Shown here one piece after another: positions 43,589-51,738 of a DNA stretch of 64,000 bases. Numbering within the stretch: the first letter of the stretch is position 1; every line of letters starts with the position of its first letter. The notes beneath the pieces are model-generated. The model searched no databases. It was not told where the DNA came from and was given only the letters and a program-made list of their open reading frames with translations. This DNA is from Eubacteriales bacterium. Lineage in GTDB: Bacteria; Bacillota; Clostridia; Lachnospirales; Lachnospiraceae. Both the position numbers and the translations under genes were made by a program. The DNA lies in NCBI GenBank assembly GCA_030524175.1, contig JAUNHC010000007.1, positions 1 through 64,000 of the forward strand, written 5' to 3'.

Positions 43589-44908
43589 TTATAGTGTTTC
43601 CACAGTCTCCTTCAAAAGCTCACATGCAGGGATAAAATCTTCTCCGGGCATGGAGGAACAGGAGAGGATGACAGTCACCTCCTGTTCCGTGTCCTTTAGT
43701 ATCTGCAGGCGCAGGCCATTGGCCAGCGCCTGTTTTTTTAATTGTGCTCCCGGTGTGGAACAGGGGAGGGTCAGGGCAAGGCTTGTACCTGCGGCTCCGA
43801 TCTGTATCCGGGCATTGATCCCGAAAACCTTCTGTACTGCTTCCAAAAGCTGTTTCAGCTTTGCGGAATAGAGTCTGCGCAGCTTTCTGGTCTGGGCTGC
43901 AAGGTGGCCGTCCCGGATAAACTGGCATAAGGCAATCTGCTCTGCCTTGGAGGCAGTCTGGTTGTAGGAGGCAGCTTTTTCCTTGTACAGAGGCAGCAGG
44001 GAGGGCGGAAGGACCATAAAGCTGATTCGGATGGACGGCAGCAGAAGACGGGAAAAAGAGCCGATATACACCACATTTTGTCCTCCTGCAAGACTGAAAA
44101 GAGAAGGGGTGGGCTTCTGGAGGTAGACGAATTCATTTTCAAAGTCATCCTCAATGATTAGGCTGTCCCTGGCTGCGGCGTAGCGGATCAATTCCAGGCG
44201 GCGGGACACAGGCATGATTTCCCCCCATTTTGTCATATGGGCGGGAGACACATAGACAACGCCGCTGTCTTTGTTCCTGTAGCGCACTTCAAACCCATAA
44301 TCCCGGAATACAGTGCTGCCCTGTATAAAGGAAGGGGTGGGAAAAGAAACGGTCTGCTTTTCTTTCACCAAAGGGCAGAGAATGTGGAGCAGGCTCTGAA
44401 CACCTGCGCCGATAACAATATCGTCGGGAGAACAAAGGATATTCCGCCGTTCCCTGATATAATCGCACAAAGCTTCCCGAAAGTCAGACTCCCCCTGAGG
44501 TTCTCCGTAGGCAAGGAGGCGTTCGTCCTGTCTCAGCGCACTTTTGATATAACGCCGCCATAATTCAAAGCGGAAGCTTTCCCGGTCCACGCCTGAGGAA
44601 GCGAAATCATAGCGGATGGGGTTCAATGTTTCGTGCTCAGAGGCAGCGGGCTTATGCTGTTTTAAAGCGATGTCTGTGACATAATACCCGCTTTGGGCCT
44701 TGGAGATAATATAGCCGTCAGCGGCAAGCTGAAGGTAGGCATTCTCTATGGTGGTCCGGCTGAGCTTCAGCTCCTGGGCGCATTTGCGCAGAGACGGCAT
44801 CTTGCTGCCGGGAAGGAGCTTTTGTTTCAGGATTAATTCTTTATAATAATGATATACTTCTAAATACAGATGTTCTTTCTTTACCGATCTGTCCAATGTG
44901 AGATTCAT
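43589..44908 (-). CDS. MocR/PdxR-like GntR-aminotransferase regulator with degenerate PLP site
   Basis: 439 aa. Residues 1-80 are a GntR-type winged helix (YKELILKQKLLPGSKMPSLRKCAQELKLSRTTIENAYLQL). Residues 100-439 are a fold-type I aminotransferase domain. The usual PLP lysine in the GSFSKxxxPxxR motif is Arg287 (GSFSRLLLPSIR, codon CGT at 44050-44048), and the Tyr of the IEDDY motif is Phe256. A Schiff base with PLP is therefore not possible at that position, although Asp254/255 and Arg294 remain. It is divergent from a pyridoxal kinase gene, the classic PdxR position. The ATG at 44908 has SD AAGGGG. It could sense B6 non-covalently or another ligand. Confidence 0.85.
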   Translation of the reverse strand: MNLTLDRSVKKEHLYLEVYHYYKELILKQKLLPGSKMPSLRKCAQELKLSRTTIENAYLQLAADGYIISKAQSGYYVTDIALKQHKPAASEHETLNPIRYDFASSGVDRESFRFELWRRYIKSALRQDERLLAYGEPQGESDFREALCDYIRERRNILCSPDDIVIGAGVQSLLHILCPLVKEKQTVSFPTPSFIQGSTVFRDYGFEVRYRNKDSGVVYVSPAHMTKWGEIMPVSRRLELIRYAAARDSLIIEDDFENEFVYLQKPTPSLFSLAGGQNVVYIGSFSRLLLPSIRISFMVLPPSLLPLYKEKAASYNQTASKAEQIALCQFIRDGHLAAQTRKLRRLYSAKLKQLLEAVQKVFGINARIQIGAAGTSLALTLPCSTPGAQLKKQALANGLRLQILKDTEQEVTVILSCSSMPGEDFIPACELLKETVETL

Positions 44909-45050
44909 AACTGTCCCCTTAAAAATAGTAAATTTTGGATATTTAAAGATATACACTTTGATGTTATTCTATACCATATTCAAAGAGAAAACAAGAATGC
45001 AGTTTGCAGTTACAGATGCAAAATGAAGAATGAGACGAGGAGTGAGTGAC
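44909..45050. promoter_or_regulatory. divergent control region between PdxR-like regulator and pyridoxal kinase
   Basis: AT-rich spacer containing the inverted repeat CTTTGA (44956-44961) and TCAAAG (44979-44984), about 17 bp apart, a spacing plausible for a dimeric GntR/MocR regulator. No clear consensus promoter can be assigned to either gene. Confidence 0.3.
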
Positions 45051-45920
45051 TTGAAGAAAATAGCAGTGATCAATGATCTGTCGGGAATGGGAAAATGCTC
45101 TCTCACCGCGGCAATCCCGGTGATTTCCGTTATGGGGGTGCAGGCCTGTCCCTTGCCTACAGCAGTCTTAAGCAATCAGACGGGCTACGAATCCTATTTT
45201 TGGGATGATTACACAGACAGGATGGATGCCATTATGGAAGAATGGAAAAAGAGACAATTCTGTCCTGACGGAATTTATACAGGTTTTTTGGCCGGGGAAG
45301 CCCAGGTTGATAAAATTTTCAGGTTTCTTGACTATTTTTATAAGAAAGATACACTGCTTTTGGTGGATACGGTGATGGGTGACCAGGGCAGGGTATATGG
45401 AATCTACACAGATGCCCTTTGTGAAAAGCTGAGGCAGCTGTCCGGCAGGGCGCAGGTTATCACTCCCAATCTTACGGAAGCCCTTCTTCTGCTGTATGGC
45501 AAAGAAGGGATGGACAAAAGATGGGATGAATTATCCAGGCTAAAGGGAAAAGAATTTCTTTGTGCCGTGGAAGAGACAGGGGCGGCTCTGACGGAAAAAT
45601 TTTCTGTGAGGGCGGCAGTGATCACCGGCGTTGATCATGAGGAAGAGGGAAAGCCTGTACAGATCGGCAATCTTGTGAGAGAAAATAAAAACTCTCAATG
45701 GATTTTTTCGGAAAAGGAAGGGGGCAGCTATTCAGGAACAGGAGATTTATTTGCCTCTGTACTCAGTGCCGGACTTGTAAAAGGGTATTCCATGAAGGAT
45801 TGTGCCCAAAAGGCTGTAAGATTTCTCCAAAAAGCCATACACGATGCAGTAGAGGAAGGCGGAGACCGGAATGACGGCGTCTGTTTTGAGAAATATTTAT
45901 GGGAGTTAGCGGAAGTATAG
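45051..45920 (+). CDS. pyridoxal/pyridoxamine kinase
   Basis: About 289 aa. Ribokinase-like enzyme phosphorylating B6 vitamers. N-terminus KKIAVINDLSGMGKCSLTAAIPVISVMGVQACPLPTAVLSNQTGYES, then VDTVMGDQGRVYGIYTD and TPNLTEALLL, and the C-terminal anion-hole motif YSGTGDLFASVLSAGLVKG (GTGD with catalytic Asp). A TTG at 45051 lies eight bases after GAGGAG and fits the family N-terminus; an ATG at 45030 would add seven residues before that SD. It is followed by a TIGR04002-type transporter gene. Confidence 0.88.
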   Translation: MKKIAVINDLSGMGKCSLTAAIPVISVMGVQACPLPTAVLSNQTGYESYFWDDYTDRMDAIMEEWKKRQFCPDGIYTGFLAGEAQVDKIFRFLDYFYKKDTLLLVDTVMGDQGRVYGIYTDALCEKLRQLSGRAQVITPNLTEALLLLYGKEGMDKRWDELSRLKGKEFLCAVEETGAALTEKFSVRAAVITGVDHEEEGKPVQIGNLVRENKNSQWIFSEKEGGSYSGTGDLFASVLSAGLVKGYSMKDCAQKAVRFLQKAIHDAVEEGGDRNDGVCFEKYLWELAEV

Positions 45921-45938
45921 AAGTGTTGGGATGCAGCT

Positions 45939-46010
45939 GCGGTGAATGGAGATACGGTGAATATGGTAGCGGTGAATGGAGATACGGTGAATGCAGCAGC
46001 AGTAAATGCG
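45939..46010 (+). repeat. 30-bp direct tandem repeat between pyridoxal kinase and S component
   Basis: Two 30-bp units at 45939-45968 and 45969-45998, each starting GCGGTGAATGGAGATAC and then GGTGAAT, plus a decayed third start (GCAGTAAATGCGGCG). Each unit itself contains the GGTGAAT word twice. The gap is otherwise only 107 bp and has no gene. Confidence 0.75.
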
Positions 46011-46027
46011 GCGAAGGGGGAGATGAG

Positions 46028-46573
46028 ATGACAGATTATACAATTGAGAAGCAGCGAAGACAATCCAGTGTGACAATACGCCGTCTGACTGTGACAGCGG
46101 TGTTTGCGGCACTGACAACATTGATGACAGCTTATATTTTTCATATTCCGGTGGGAATGAACGGGGGATATGTGCATATGGGAGATGCAATGATCTATTT
46201 AAGTGCAGCCCTTCTTCCTATGCCTTATGCCTGTGCGGCAGGTGCCATCGGAGGAGGCCTGGCGGATCTGCTCACCGCACCTGTGTGGGCGCCGGCCACA
46301 ATTATCATCAAGATGCTCATATGCCTTCCATTTTCCTCTAAGGGAAAAAAGCTGGTGACGAAGCGTAATGTGGCAGCCACTTTTATAGCATTTTGGATTT
46401 CTGCCGCGGGATATTATGTGGCAGAAGGAATCATGTTCGGCTTTACGGCAGCTTTCTTTACATCGCTGGGGGGAAGTGTGGTCCAGTCGGGTGGCAGTGC
46501 CCTTGTTTTCCTTATCGCCGGAACAGCGCTGGACCGTCTTGGTTTTAAGAACAATGCGGCAAAAGGAATCTGA
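46028..46573 (+). CDS. TIGR04002-type ECF transporter S component
   Basis: 181 aa with about five hydrophobic helices. The region VTAVFAALTTLMTAYIFHIPVGMNGGYVHMGDAMIYLSAALLPMPYACAAGAIGGGLADLLTAPVWAPATIIIKM is the TIGR04002 / ECF substrate-binding pattern. The ATG at 46028 follows GGGGGAG; upstream in-frame sequence is the translated tandem repeat and is not family sequence. Adjacency to pyridoxal kinase suggests uptake of a B6 vitamer or related pyrimidine. Substrate is inference. Confidence 0.8.
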   Translation: MTDYTIEKQRRQSSVTIRRLTVTAVFAALTTLMTAYIFHIPVGMNGGYVHMGDAMIYLSAALLPMPYACAAGAIGGGLADLLTAPVWAPATIIIKMLICLPFSSKGKKLVTKRNVAATFIAFWISAAGYYVAEGIMFGFTAAFFTSLGGSVVQSGGSALVFLIAGTALDRLGFKNNAAKGI

Positions 46574-46746
46574 CCCTTAGAGCTTGTGGGAATGAATTAT
46601 CAAATATGCAGTGCTGTAAGGCTGAATATGAATGTGTCAGTGCACTGGTAATGGCCGTGTCTGTGTGAGCACACATGGCTGTTCAGAACATGTATGGCAG
46701 CGGAACAGCAATATCCGCCTGGACCAATGAAAGGATGAGTGAAATT

Positions 46747-47349
46747 ATGACAGATATTATATATCGCTATAACCACCAGGTATACTTTAATATTACAAAT
46801 AAATGCCCCTGCAGATGTACCTTCTGCATCCGGAACCATGGAGAGTCTGTGGGAGAGGCAGGAAATCTCTGGTTTGAGAAAGAGCCTTCCCTTGAAGACA
46901 TATTTAAGGCAATTGACGGATATGACTTTGACGGCTGCAGTGAAGTTGTGTTCTGCGGTTACGGAGAGCCGACTATGGAGCTTGAGAAAATGATCGCTGT
47001 GAGCCGTTATATGAGGGAACGGTACCCATTTAAAATCAGGCTGAACACCAATGGTCTCAGCGATTTGATCCATAAGCGTTCCACTGCACAGGAAATCTGC
47101 CAGGCTGTTGATTTTGTTTCAGTAAGCCTGAATATGCCGGATGCCAAGTCTTATAATGAAGTGGTCCGTCCTGCCTACGGGGAAAAAGCCTTTGATGCCA
47201 TGCTTAAGTTTGCGGCCGACTGCAGGAAGTATACGGAGAATGTGCGCTTCACTGTGGTAGATGTCATCGGAGAAGAAAATGTACGGAAAAGCCAGGAACT
47301 GGCAGACTCCCTTGGAATTGCGCTCAGAGTGCGGACTTATTCAGAATAA
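46747..47349 (+). CDS. TatD-associated radical SAM protein
   Basis: 200 aa, short for a radical SAM enzyme. The cluster motif is CPCRCTFC in FNITNKCPCRCTFCIRNHGESVGEAGNLW, followed by SEVVFCGYGEPTME (the GGE-like SAM motif) and KIRLNTNGLSDLI. The family is named for linkage to TatD, but no tatD gene is adjacent here. There is no auxiliary cluster domain, so it may be an activase-like or small-substrate enzyme of unknown function. The ATG at 46747 is chosen by AAAGGATGAG upstream and by the family start MTDIIYRYNHQVYFN. Confidence 0.85.
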   Translation: MTDIIYRYNHQVYFNITNKCPCRCTFCIRNHGESVGEAGNLWFEKEPSLEDIFKAIDGYDFDGCSEVVFCGYGEPTMELEKMIAVSRYMRERYPFKIRLNTNGLSDLIHKRSTAQEICQAVDFVSVSLNMPDAKSYNEVVRPAYGEKAFDAMLKFAADCRKYTENVRFTVVDVIGEENVRKSQELADSLGIALRVRTYSE

Positions 47350-47385
47350 ATCATAGGATAGGACCTACGTTAACACGCTCTACGG

Positions 47386-47407
47386 GCCGTGCACCCCGCT
47401 GCACGGC
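47386..47407 (+). terminator. hairpin after the radical SAM gene
   Basis: Perfect 8-bp arms GCCGTGCA / TGCACGGC with a 6-base loop, 37 bp after the radical SAM stop and just before the 84-bp repeat array. No T-run follows, so termination is possible but not certain. Confidence 0.5.
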
Positions 47408-47411
47408 ATCC

Positions 47412-48020
47412 AATACCCTGAAGAAACCCGGGAAGTACCTATAAATTTGGGGAGAGTGCCAAATTTATAGGTAAATTAAGCCTGTATAAGTAGGAAATAT
47501 CCTGAAGAAAACTGGGAAGTACCTATAAATTCTGAGGGAATGCCAAATTTATAGGTAAATTAAGCCTGTATAAGTAGGAAATATCCGGAGGAAATCCGGG
47601 AAGTACCTATAAATTCTGGGGGAATGCCGAATTTATATGTATTTTAGGCCTTTATAGGTAGGAAATATTCGGAGGAAATCCGGGAAGTACCTATAAATTC
47701 TGGGGGAATGCCCAATTTATAGGTATTTTAAGCTTGTATAGATAGCAAATGACCAGAATAAGCCCAGGAAGTACCTATAAATTCTGAGGGAGCGCCAAAT
47801 TTATAGGTAAATCAAGCCTGTACAGAGGGCGAGTGACCAGAATAAGCCCAGAAAATACCTATAAATTCAGAGGAAATGCCAATTTTATAGGTAAATCAAG
47901 CATGTATAGAGAACAAGTATCCAGAACAAACCCGGTAAGTACCTATAAATTCAGAAGAAACGCCAATCTTATAGGTAAATCAAACTTATATAGCGAGCAA
48001 ATATCCTGAGGATACCAGGA
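47412..48020. repeat. array of seven 84-bp tandem repeats, each with an inverted repeat
   Basis: Unit starts are exactly 84 bp apart at 47412, 47496, 47580, 47664, 47748, 47832 and 47916, with a partial eighth from 48000. Every unit contains ACCTATAAATT, about 13-14 bases, then AATTTATAGGT, so each can form a hairpin or bind a symmetric protein. Units 1-2, 3-4 and 5-6 are most alike in pairs (for example CGGAGGAAATCCGGG in 3-4, GACCAGAATAAGCCC in 5-6), as expected from stepwise duplication. All six frames are closed within each unit, so it is non-coding. It fills most of the 800-bp gap between the radical SAM gene and the inositol monophosphatase. Confidence 0.95.
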
Positions 48021-48070
48021 TTCTGAAAAGAAACGAGAAAAAAATATACTTTTCTCCCGGTTAGTGATAC

Positions 48071-48106
48071 TATGATAACAGTTCAGGCCTGCCTGAACTG
48101 GTGCAT
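48071..48106 (+). promoter_or_regulatory. -10 element and palindrome upstream of the inositol monophosphatase gene
   Basis: A -10-like TATGAT (48071-48076) is followed at once by the palindrome CAGTTCAGGC-CT-GCCTGAACTG (48079-48100), 10-bp perfect arms. No good -35 is seen. The arrangement matches coaBC (16508-16544) and the lactonase gene (59408-59456). Confidence 0.5.
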
Positions 48107-48148
48107 ACGATGATGTAGTGATCAAAACTGAGAGTAAGGAGTATTGCT

Positions 48149-48928
48149 ATGCTGAGAGAGACAGAACAAAGAACAGTGATCGAGATCGTGAGAAGGACAA
48201 AAGCATTGATCAGCCGGGAGCTTGAGAGTGCCAAGGTGACAGTCAAGGGAGCTGCTGATTATGTGACAAATGTAGATTTTGCGGTGCAGAAGTTTCTGAA
48301 AGATGAACTTGAGAAACTTTTTCCTAATATTCCTATGATAGCGGAGGAGAAGGAGAATCATGATCTTTGTGAGGACGGAACATATTGGATTCTTGATCCT
48401 ATTGACGGAACTACCAACCTGATCAACCACTTTGGGATGAGTGCAGTTGCTTTGGCCCTTTATGAGCAGGGGGAGATCACCTTTGGGATTGTGTATAACC
48501 CCTTCCATGAGGAATTGTTTTATGGGGCAAAAGGTGGGGGAGCTTACCTGAATGGAGAGAAGATTTACGTTTCTCATGTTTCTGAGCTGAAGGATGCAGT
48601 GATTTCTTACGGTTCCTCTCCTTATGAGAAGGAAAGAGCAGAGAAATTGTTTCCTGTATTTTACCGTATATTCATGAATAGCGGGGATTTCCGCCGAACC
48701 GGTTCTGCGGAGCTTGATCTGTGCTATATTGCCTGCGGGCGTCAGCACGGATATCTTGAACAGAATCTGAAGCCCTGGGATTATTCCGCCGGAAGCGTTA
48801 TACTTGCGGAAGCAGGCGGTATCGTGAAGGCATGGGGAGGAAAGAAGCTTCCTTATCTTAAGAATGCAGATGTGATAGCCTGCACCGCACAGTTGGAAGA
48901 AGAGTTTACATCTGTGATCGAACAATAA
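48149..48928 (+). CDS. suhB: inositol monophosphatase family protein
   Basis: 259 aa. Mg-dependent sugar-phosphate phosphatase. The three metal-site motifs are present: MIAEEKENHD (Glu), WILDPIDGTTNLINHF (DPIDGTxN), and PWDYSAGSVILAEAGGIV (WDxxAG). The substrate could be inositol phosphate or another sugar phosphate; the symbol is by family only. SD AAGGAG. It has its own promoter-palindrome unit and a GC-rich hairpin behind it. Confidence 0.9.
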   Translation: MLRETEQRTVIEIVRRTKALISRELESAKVTVKGAADYVTNVDFAVQKFLKDELEKLFPNIPMIAEEKENHDLCEDGTYWILDPIDGTTNLINHFGMSAVALALYEQGEITFGIVYNPFHEELFYGAKGGGAYLNGEKIYVSHVSELKDAVISYGSSPYEKERAEKLFPVFYRIFMNSGDFRRTGSAELDLCYIACGRQHGYLEQNLKPWDYSAGSVILAEAGGIVKAWGGKKLPYLKNADVIACTAQLEEEFTSVIEQ

Positions 48929-48947
48929 TATCTTTGCTAATAACTGC

Positions 48948-48970
48948 GCCGGGAGATTAATCCTCCCGGC
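48948..48970. terminator. GC-rich hairpin between suhB and the cbiO-cbiK gene
   Basis: Arms GCCGGGAG (48948-48955) and CTCCCGGC (48963-48970) with a 7-base loop, covering the last codons of the convergent minus-strand gene. There is little T-run, so efficiency is uncertain. Confidence 0.5.
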
Positions 48971-50636
48971 TGTTGTCAATTGCCGTCTGTACATGCCTGA
49001 TGAAGATACGGCGGATTCCTTCGTATTCCCCTAAGCCTTTCAGAACAGGAACTACCTGGTAGCTGGCTTTCTGGAACTGGCACATCCAGGATTCGGGGTC
49101 CTCACCTGCCATATCATTCCTGGCATGGTCTCCTGCAACGATCATGAAAGGGGCCAGTACGATTTTCTGCGGCTTAAATGAGTGGATCATGCGCAGCAGG
49201 GACTGCATTGTAGGATAAGCCTCCACTGTACCAAGGAAAATATGGGGGTGTCCCATATCTTTAAAGGTATAATCAAGTGCCGCATAGATGGCATTGGAAA
49301 AATGTGTGGTGCCGTGCCCCATAAGGACCAGTGCGGAATTTTTCTCTATATCTTTGAATTCCTCCGCTATGGCATTGATAACCTCCTCATTGTCCCTGGC
49401 GTCTGTGAGGAGAGGAGTGCCGAAGGCGATGGAATTAAATCTGTTTTGGAAGGAGAGGGCATCCTCCTTCATTAAATCATTTTCAATTCCATTGATCACA
49501 TGGGTAGGCTGTATGATCACATCTGTGATACCGTCAGAGGCCATCTCCTCCATAGCTTCTTTTACATTGTTGATATGAATGCCGTCCCGTTTTTTAATTT
49601 TAGCAATGATCATCTTGCTGGTCCAGGCCCGGTAGATTTTGTACTCCGGAAAAGTGTGTGCAATGTCGTTTTCAATGGCATCAATGGTTACTTTTCTTGT
49701 AGGCTCATAACTGGTGCCGAAGCTGACTACAAGGATGGCTTTGTTCTTCTGGTGATTCATCTGAGGGGTACCTCCATGTCCGTGGTATATTCTTTCTGAT
49801 ACATTTTCGATATATGTTTCTAATTCAGGGAGTGTCCGTGGTACTTTCAAGGTGGTTTTCAGGATTCCCTTAAGGCAGAGACGGTTAAAAAGCTCCAGCA
49901 CGGCAGGCTGTTTCAGATTTGTCTCTGCCAGGGCTGCTTTATTGGAAAAAACCTGGATAGGGTCGCCTTCAGTGAGTACCTGCCCGTCCTTTAAAAGGAA
50001 AACCTGGTCAGCCCAGGAAAAGGCGTAATCCACATCATGAGTAGACATGATCACTGTAATCCCTTTCTGGGTCAGTTCATCCACAATTTTATTGACCATT
50101 ACTGTGTGTCTGGGGTCCAGGGCAGCAGCCGGTTCATCCAGAATGATCACTTCAGGATGCATTACCAGGATGTCGGCAATGGAAACCTGCTTTTTCTGTC
50201 CGCCGCTTAAGGCATGAGTAGGTTTGTGACGGAAAGGTGTGATTTCCAGATGATCAATAACCTCCTCCACTTCTCTTTTTGCTGTTTCTTCTGATACGCC
50301 CAGGTTCAGGATCCCGAAGGAAATTTCCTGATAGACACTGGCGGAAAAGAGCTGGTTGTCAGGATCCTGAAATACGATCCCCACCTTCTGTCTGGCCTCC
50401 AGCAGCCCTTTTCTTGTGTATTCCAGGGGTTTGCCGTCCAGATAAAGGGTTCCTTTCTCCGGCTGGTTCACACCGTTGCAGCAAAGGAAAAAAGTAGATT
50501 TCCCTGAACCGTTGGCCCCCATAAAGGCTACCTTTTTTCCCCGCTGGATTTCCAGGGACAGGCCATTGAGGGAATGACTGTTTCCGTCGTCATAAGAAAA
50601 ATGCAGATCATCTGCTTTGATTATTATATCTTTCAT
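48957..50636 (-). CDS. cbiO-cbiK: fusion of cobalt ABC transporter ATPase CbiO and sirohydrochlorin cobaltochelatase CbiK
   Basis: 559 aa in one uninterrupted frame. Residues 1-285 are CbiO: Walker A GANGSGKST, Q-loop FQDPDNQLF, signature ALSGGQKKQVSIA, Walker B VIILDEPAAALDP. Residues 293-559 are CbiK: AILVVSFGTSYEPTRKVTIDAIE, LMGHGTTHFSNAIYAALD with one active-site His, and APFMIVAGDHARNDMAGEDPESW with the other. The CbiK part begins with Met293 (ATG at 49760), preceded by GGAGG ten bases upstream, so a separate CbiK of 267 aa may also be made. Import of cobalt and its insertion into sirohydrochlorin are thus joined. It overlaps cbiQ by 4 bases. Confidence 0.9.
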   Translation of the reverse strand: MKDIIIKADDLHFSYDDGNSHSLNGLSLEIQRGKKVAFMGANGSGKSTFFLCCNGVNQPEKGTLYLDGKPLEYTRKGLLEARQKVGIVFQDPDNQLFSASVYQEISFGILNLGVSEETAKREVEEVIDHLEITPFRHKPTHALSGGQKKQVSIADILVMHPEVIILDEPAAALDPRHTVMVNKIVDELTQKGITVIMSTHDVDYAFSWADQVFLLKDGQVLTEGDPIQVFSNKAALAETNLKQPAVLELFNRLCLKGILKTTLKVPRTLPELETYIENVSERIYHGHGGTPQMNHQKNKAILVVSFGTSYEPTRKVTIDAIENDIAHTFPEYKIYRAWTSKMIIAKIKKRDGIHINNVKEAMEEMASDGITDVIIQPTHVINGIENDLMKEDALSFQNRFNSIAFGTPLLTDARDNEEVINAIAEEFKDIEKNSALVLMGHGTTHFSNAIYAALDYTFKDMGHPHIFLGTVEAYPTMQSLLRMIHSFKPQKIVLAPFMIVAGDHARNDMAGEDPESWMCQFQKASYQVVPVLKGLGEYEGIRRIFIRHVQTAIDNSRED

Positions 50637-51409
50637 AAGAAAAATTTCCTCCAGATAGCGAATGCATATAACAGGATTTCAAATACAACAATATAGAGAA
50701 CCTCCTTTTTACGGGGAGGATAGTTTTCGCTTAAAACATGGATCGTACCCATATAGCACCGGGATTCCATGGCATCATACAGAGCGTTGGATTTCTTCAT
50801 TGCCCGGATAAACAATGCGGAAGCAAGGGCGCCGAAGGATTTCAGGGATGTTTTGTAATTAATATTTCCAAGCCTTGATTTCTGGGATGTGGAGATTGCC
50901 GAAGAAATCTCCAGAAGAACAAAAATAAAACGGTAGATTAAAAGCATCAGCTCAATGATCAGTCTGGGACAGTGCATAGCCCTTAAAACATCCAGGATAT
51001 CAGGCATAGGAGTGTTAAAGGATAAAAAATAGAGGCAGGAAACAGCACCCAGCGCCGTGGCTATGAGCTGGAAGGCATAAGCCAGATCTTCCCGGCTGGC
51101 AGAGAGATACCAGCTTCCCAGAGGAAGGGAAATCAAATCTCCCGGCGTATGGGACAGGTTAAACATGATAGCCAATGTGCTTAACAGCAGAAAGGCCAAG
51201 GGGATTTTTAAAAAATGTAAATAACGGAAAAGAGGGATTCCCCCCTTATATACGGTAAGAATCCCTGTTGCCAGCAGGACAAAAGCCGCGGCTGCAATGG
51301 AACGACTTCCCACACACGCTATGAGTGTAAGCATTGCAAACGCAAACTTTTCACCAGCGTTCACATATCTAAGCTTAGAATTATAACAAAGCTTATCAAT
51401 CGTGATCAT
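50633..51409 (-). CDS. cbiQ: cobalt ECF transporter transmembrane protein CbiQ
   Basis: 258 aa, about five to six hydrophobic helices. The N-terminus KLCYNSKLRYVNAGEKFAFAMLTLIACV and the coupling-helix-type segments (SQKSRLGNINYKTSLKSFGALASALFIRAMKKSNALYDAMESRCY) are typical of the T component of CbiMNQO. SD AAAGGAG. It sits between cbiN and the cbiO-cbiK fusion, and shares ATGA with the latter. Confidence 0.93.
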   Translation of the reverse strand: MITIDKLCYNSKLRYVNAGEKFAFAMLTLIACVGSRSIAAAAFVLLATGILTVYKGGIPLFRYLHFLKIPLAFLLLSTLAIMFNLSHTPGDLISLPLGSWYLSASREDLAYAFQLIATALGAVSCLYFLSFNTPMPDILDVLRAMHCPRLIIELMLLIYRFIFVLLEISSAISTSQKSRLGNINYKTSLKSFGALASALFIRAMKKSNALYDAMESRCYMGTIHVLSENYPPRKKEVLYIVVFEILLYAFAIWRKFFL

Positions 51410-51433
51410 GACTGACTCCTTTCCGGTACTATA

Positions 51434-51736
51434 TCATTCGCCTTTTCCAAGCTTTTTTCTCTCTACATAACGGCCCATGAAAAATGCGATGATGCCTACG
51501 CCCAGACCTGTCTGTACGCAGAAGAACAAACTCTCCACTTCGCCGGGAAGCTCTCCGCCGATGGCTGCCTCAAGAATCGGAGTGGCCCAAGGCTCATATC
51601 CCTCATTTACTTCCTCCACAACCTGGCTGCCTGCATCGTCAGAACCGCCGAATTCAGCGTCCTTGAGAACAAAAAGGGGAATCAGAGCAATCAATAAAAT
51701 AGCAATGATAAGTGCGATCACAGTTCCTTTTTTCAT
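51434..51736 (-). CDS. cbiN: cobalt transporter auxiliary protein CbiN
   Basis: 100 aa with a membrane helix at each end (residues about 5-24 and 70-88) and an extracytoplasmic loop containing GSDDAGSQVVEEVNEGYEPWATPI, the usual CbiN layout. CbiN stimulates cobalt loading of CbiM. Its start lies 2 bp after the cbiM stop; SD AAGGAGG falls inside the end of cbiM. Confidence 0.92.
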   Translation of the reverse strand: MKKGTVIALIIAILLIALIPLFVLKDAEFGGSDDAGSQVVEEVNEGYEPWATPILEAAIGGELPGEVESLFFCVQTGLGVGIIAFFMGRYVERKKLGKGE

Positions 51737-51738
51737 GA

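Noticed and set aside
47412-48020. CRISPR array
   Set aside because: The whole 84-bp unit is repeated with no unique spacers and no cas genes are near.
47386-48148. Protein-coding repeat region (84 bp = 28 codons)
   Set aside because: Each unit contains stops in all six frames.
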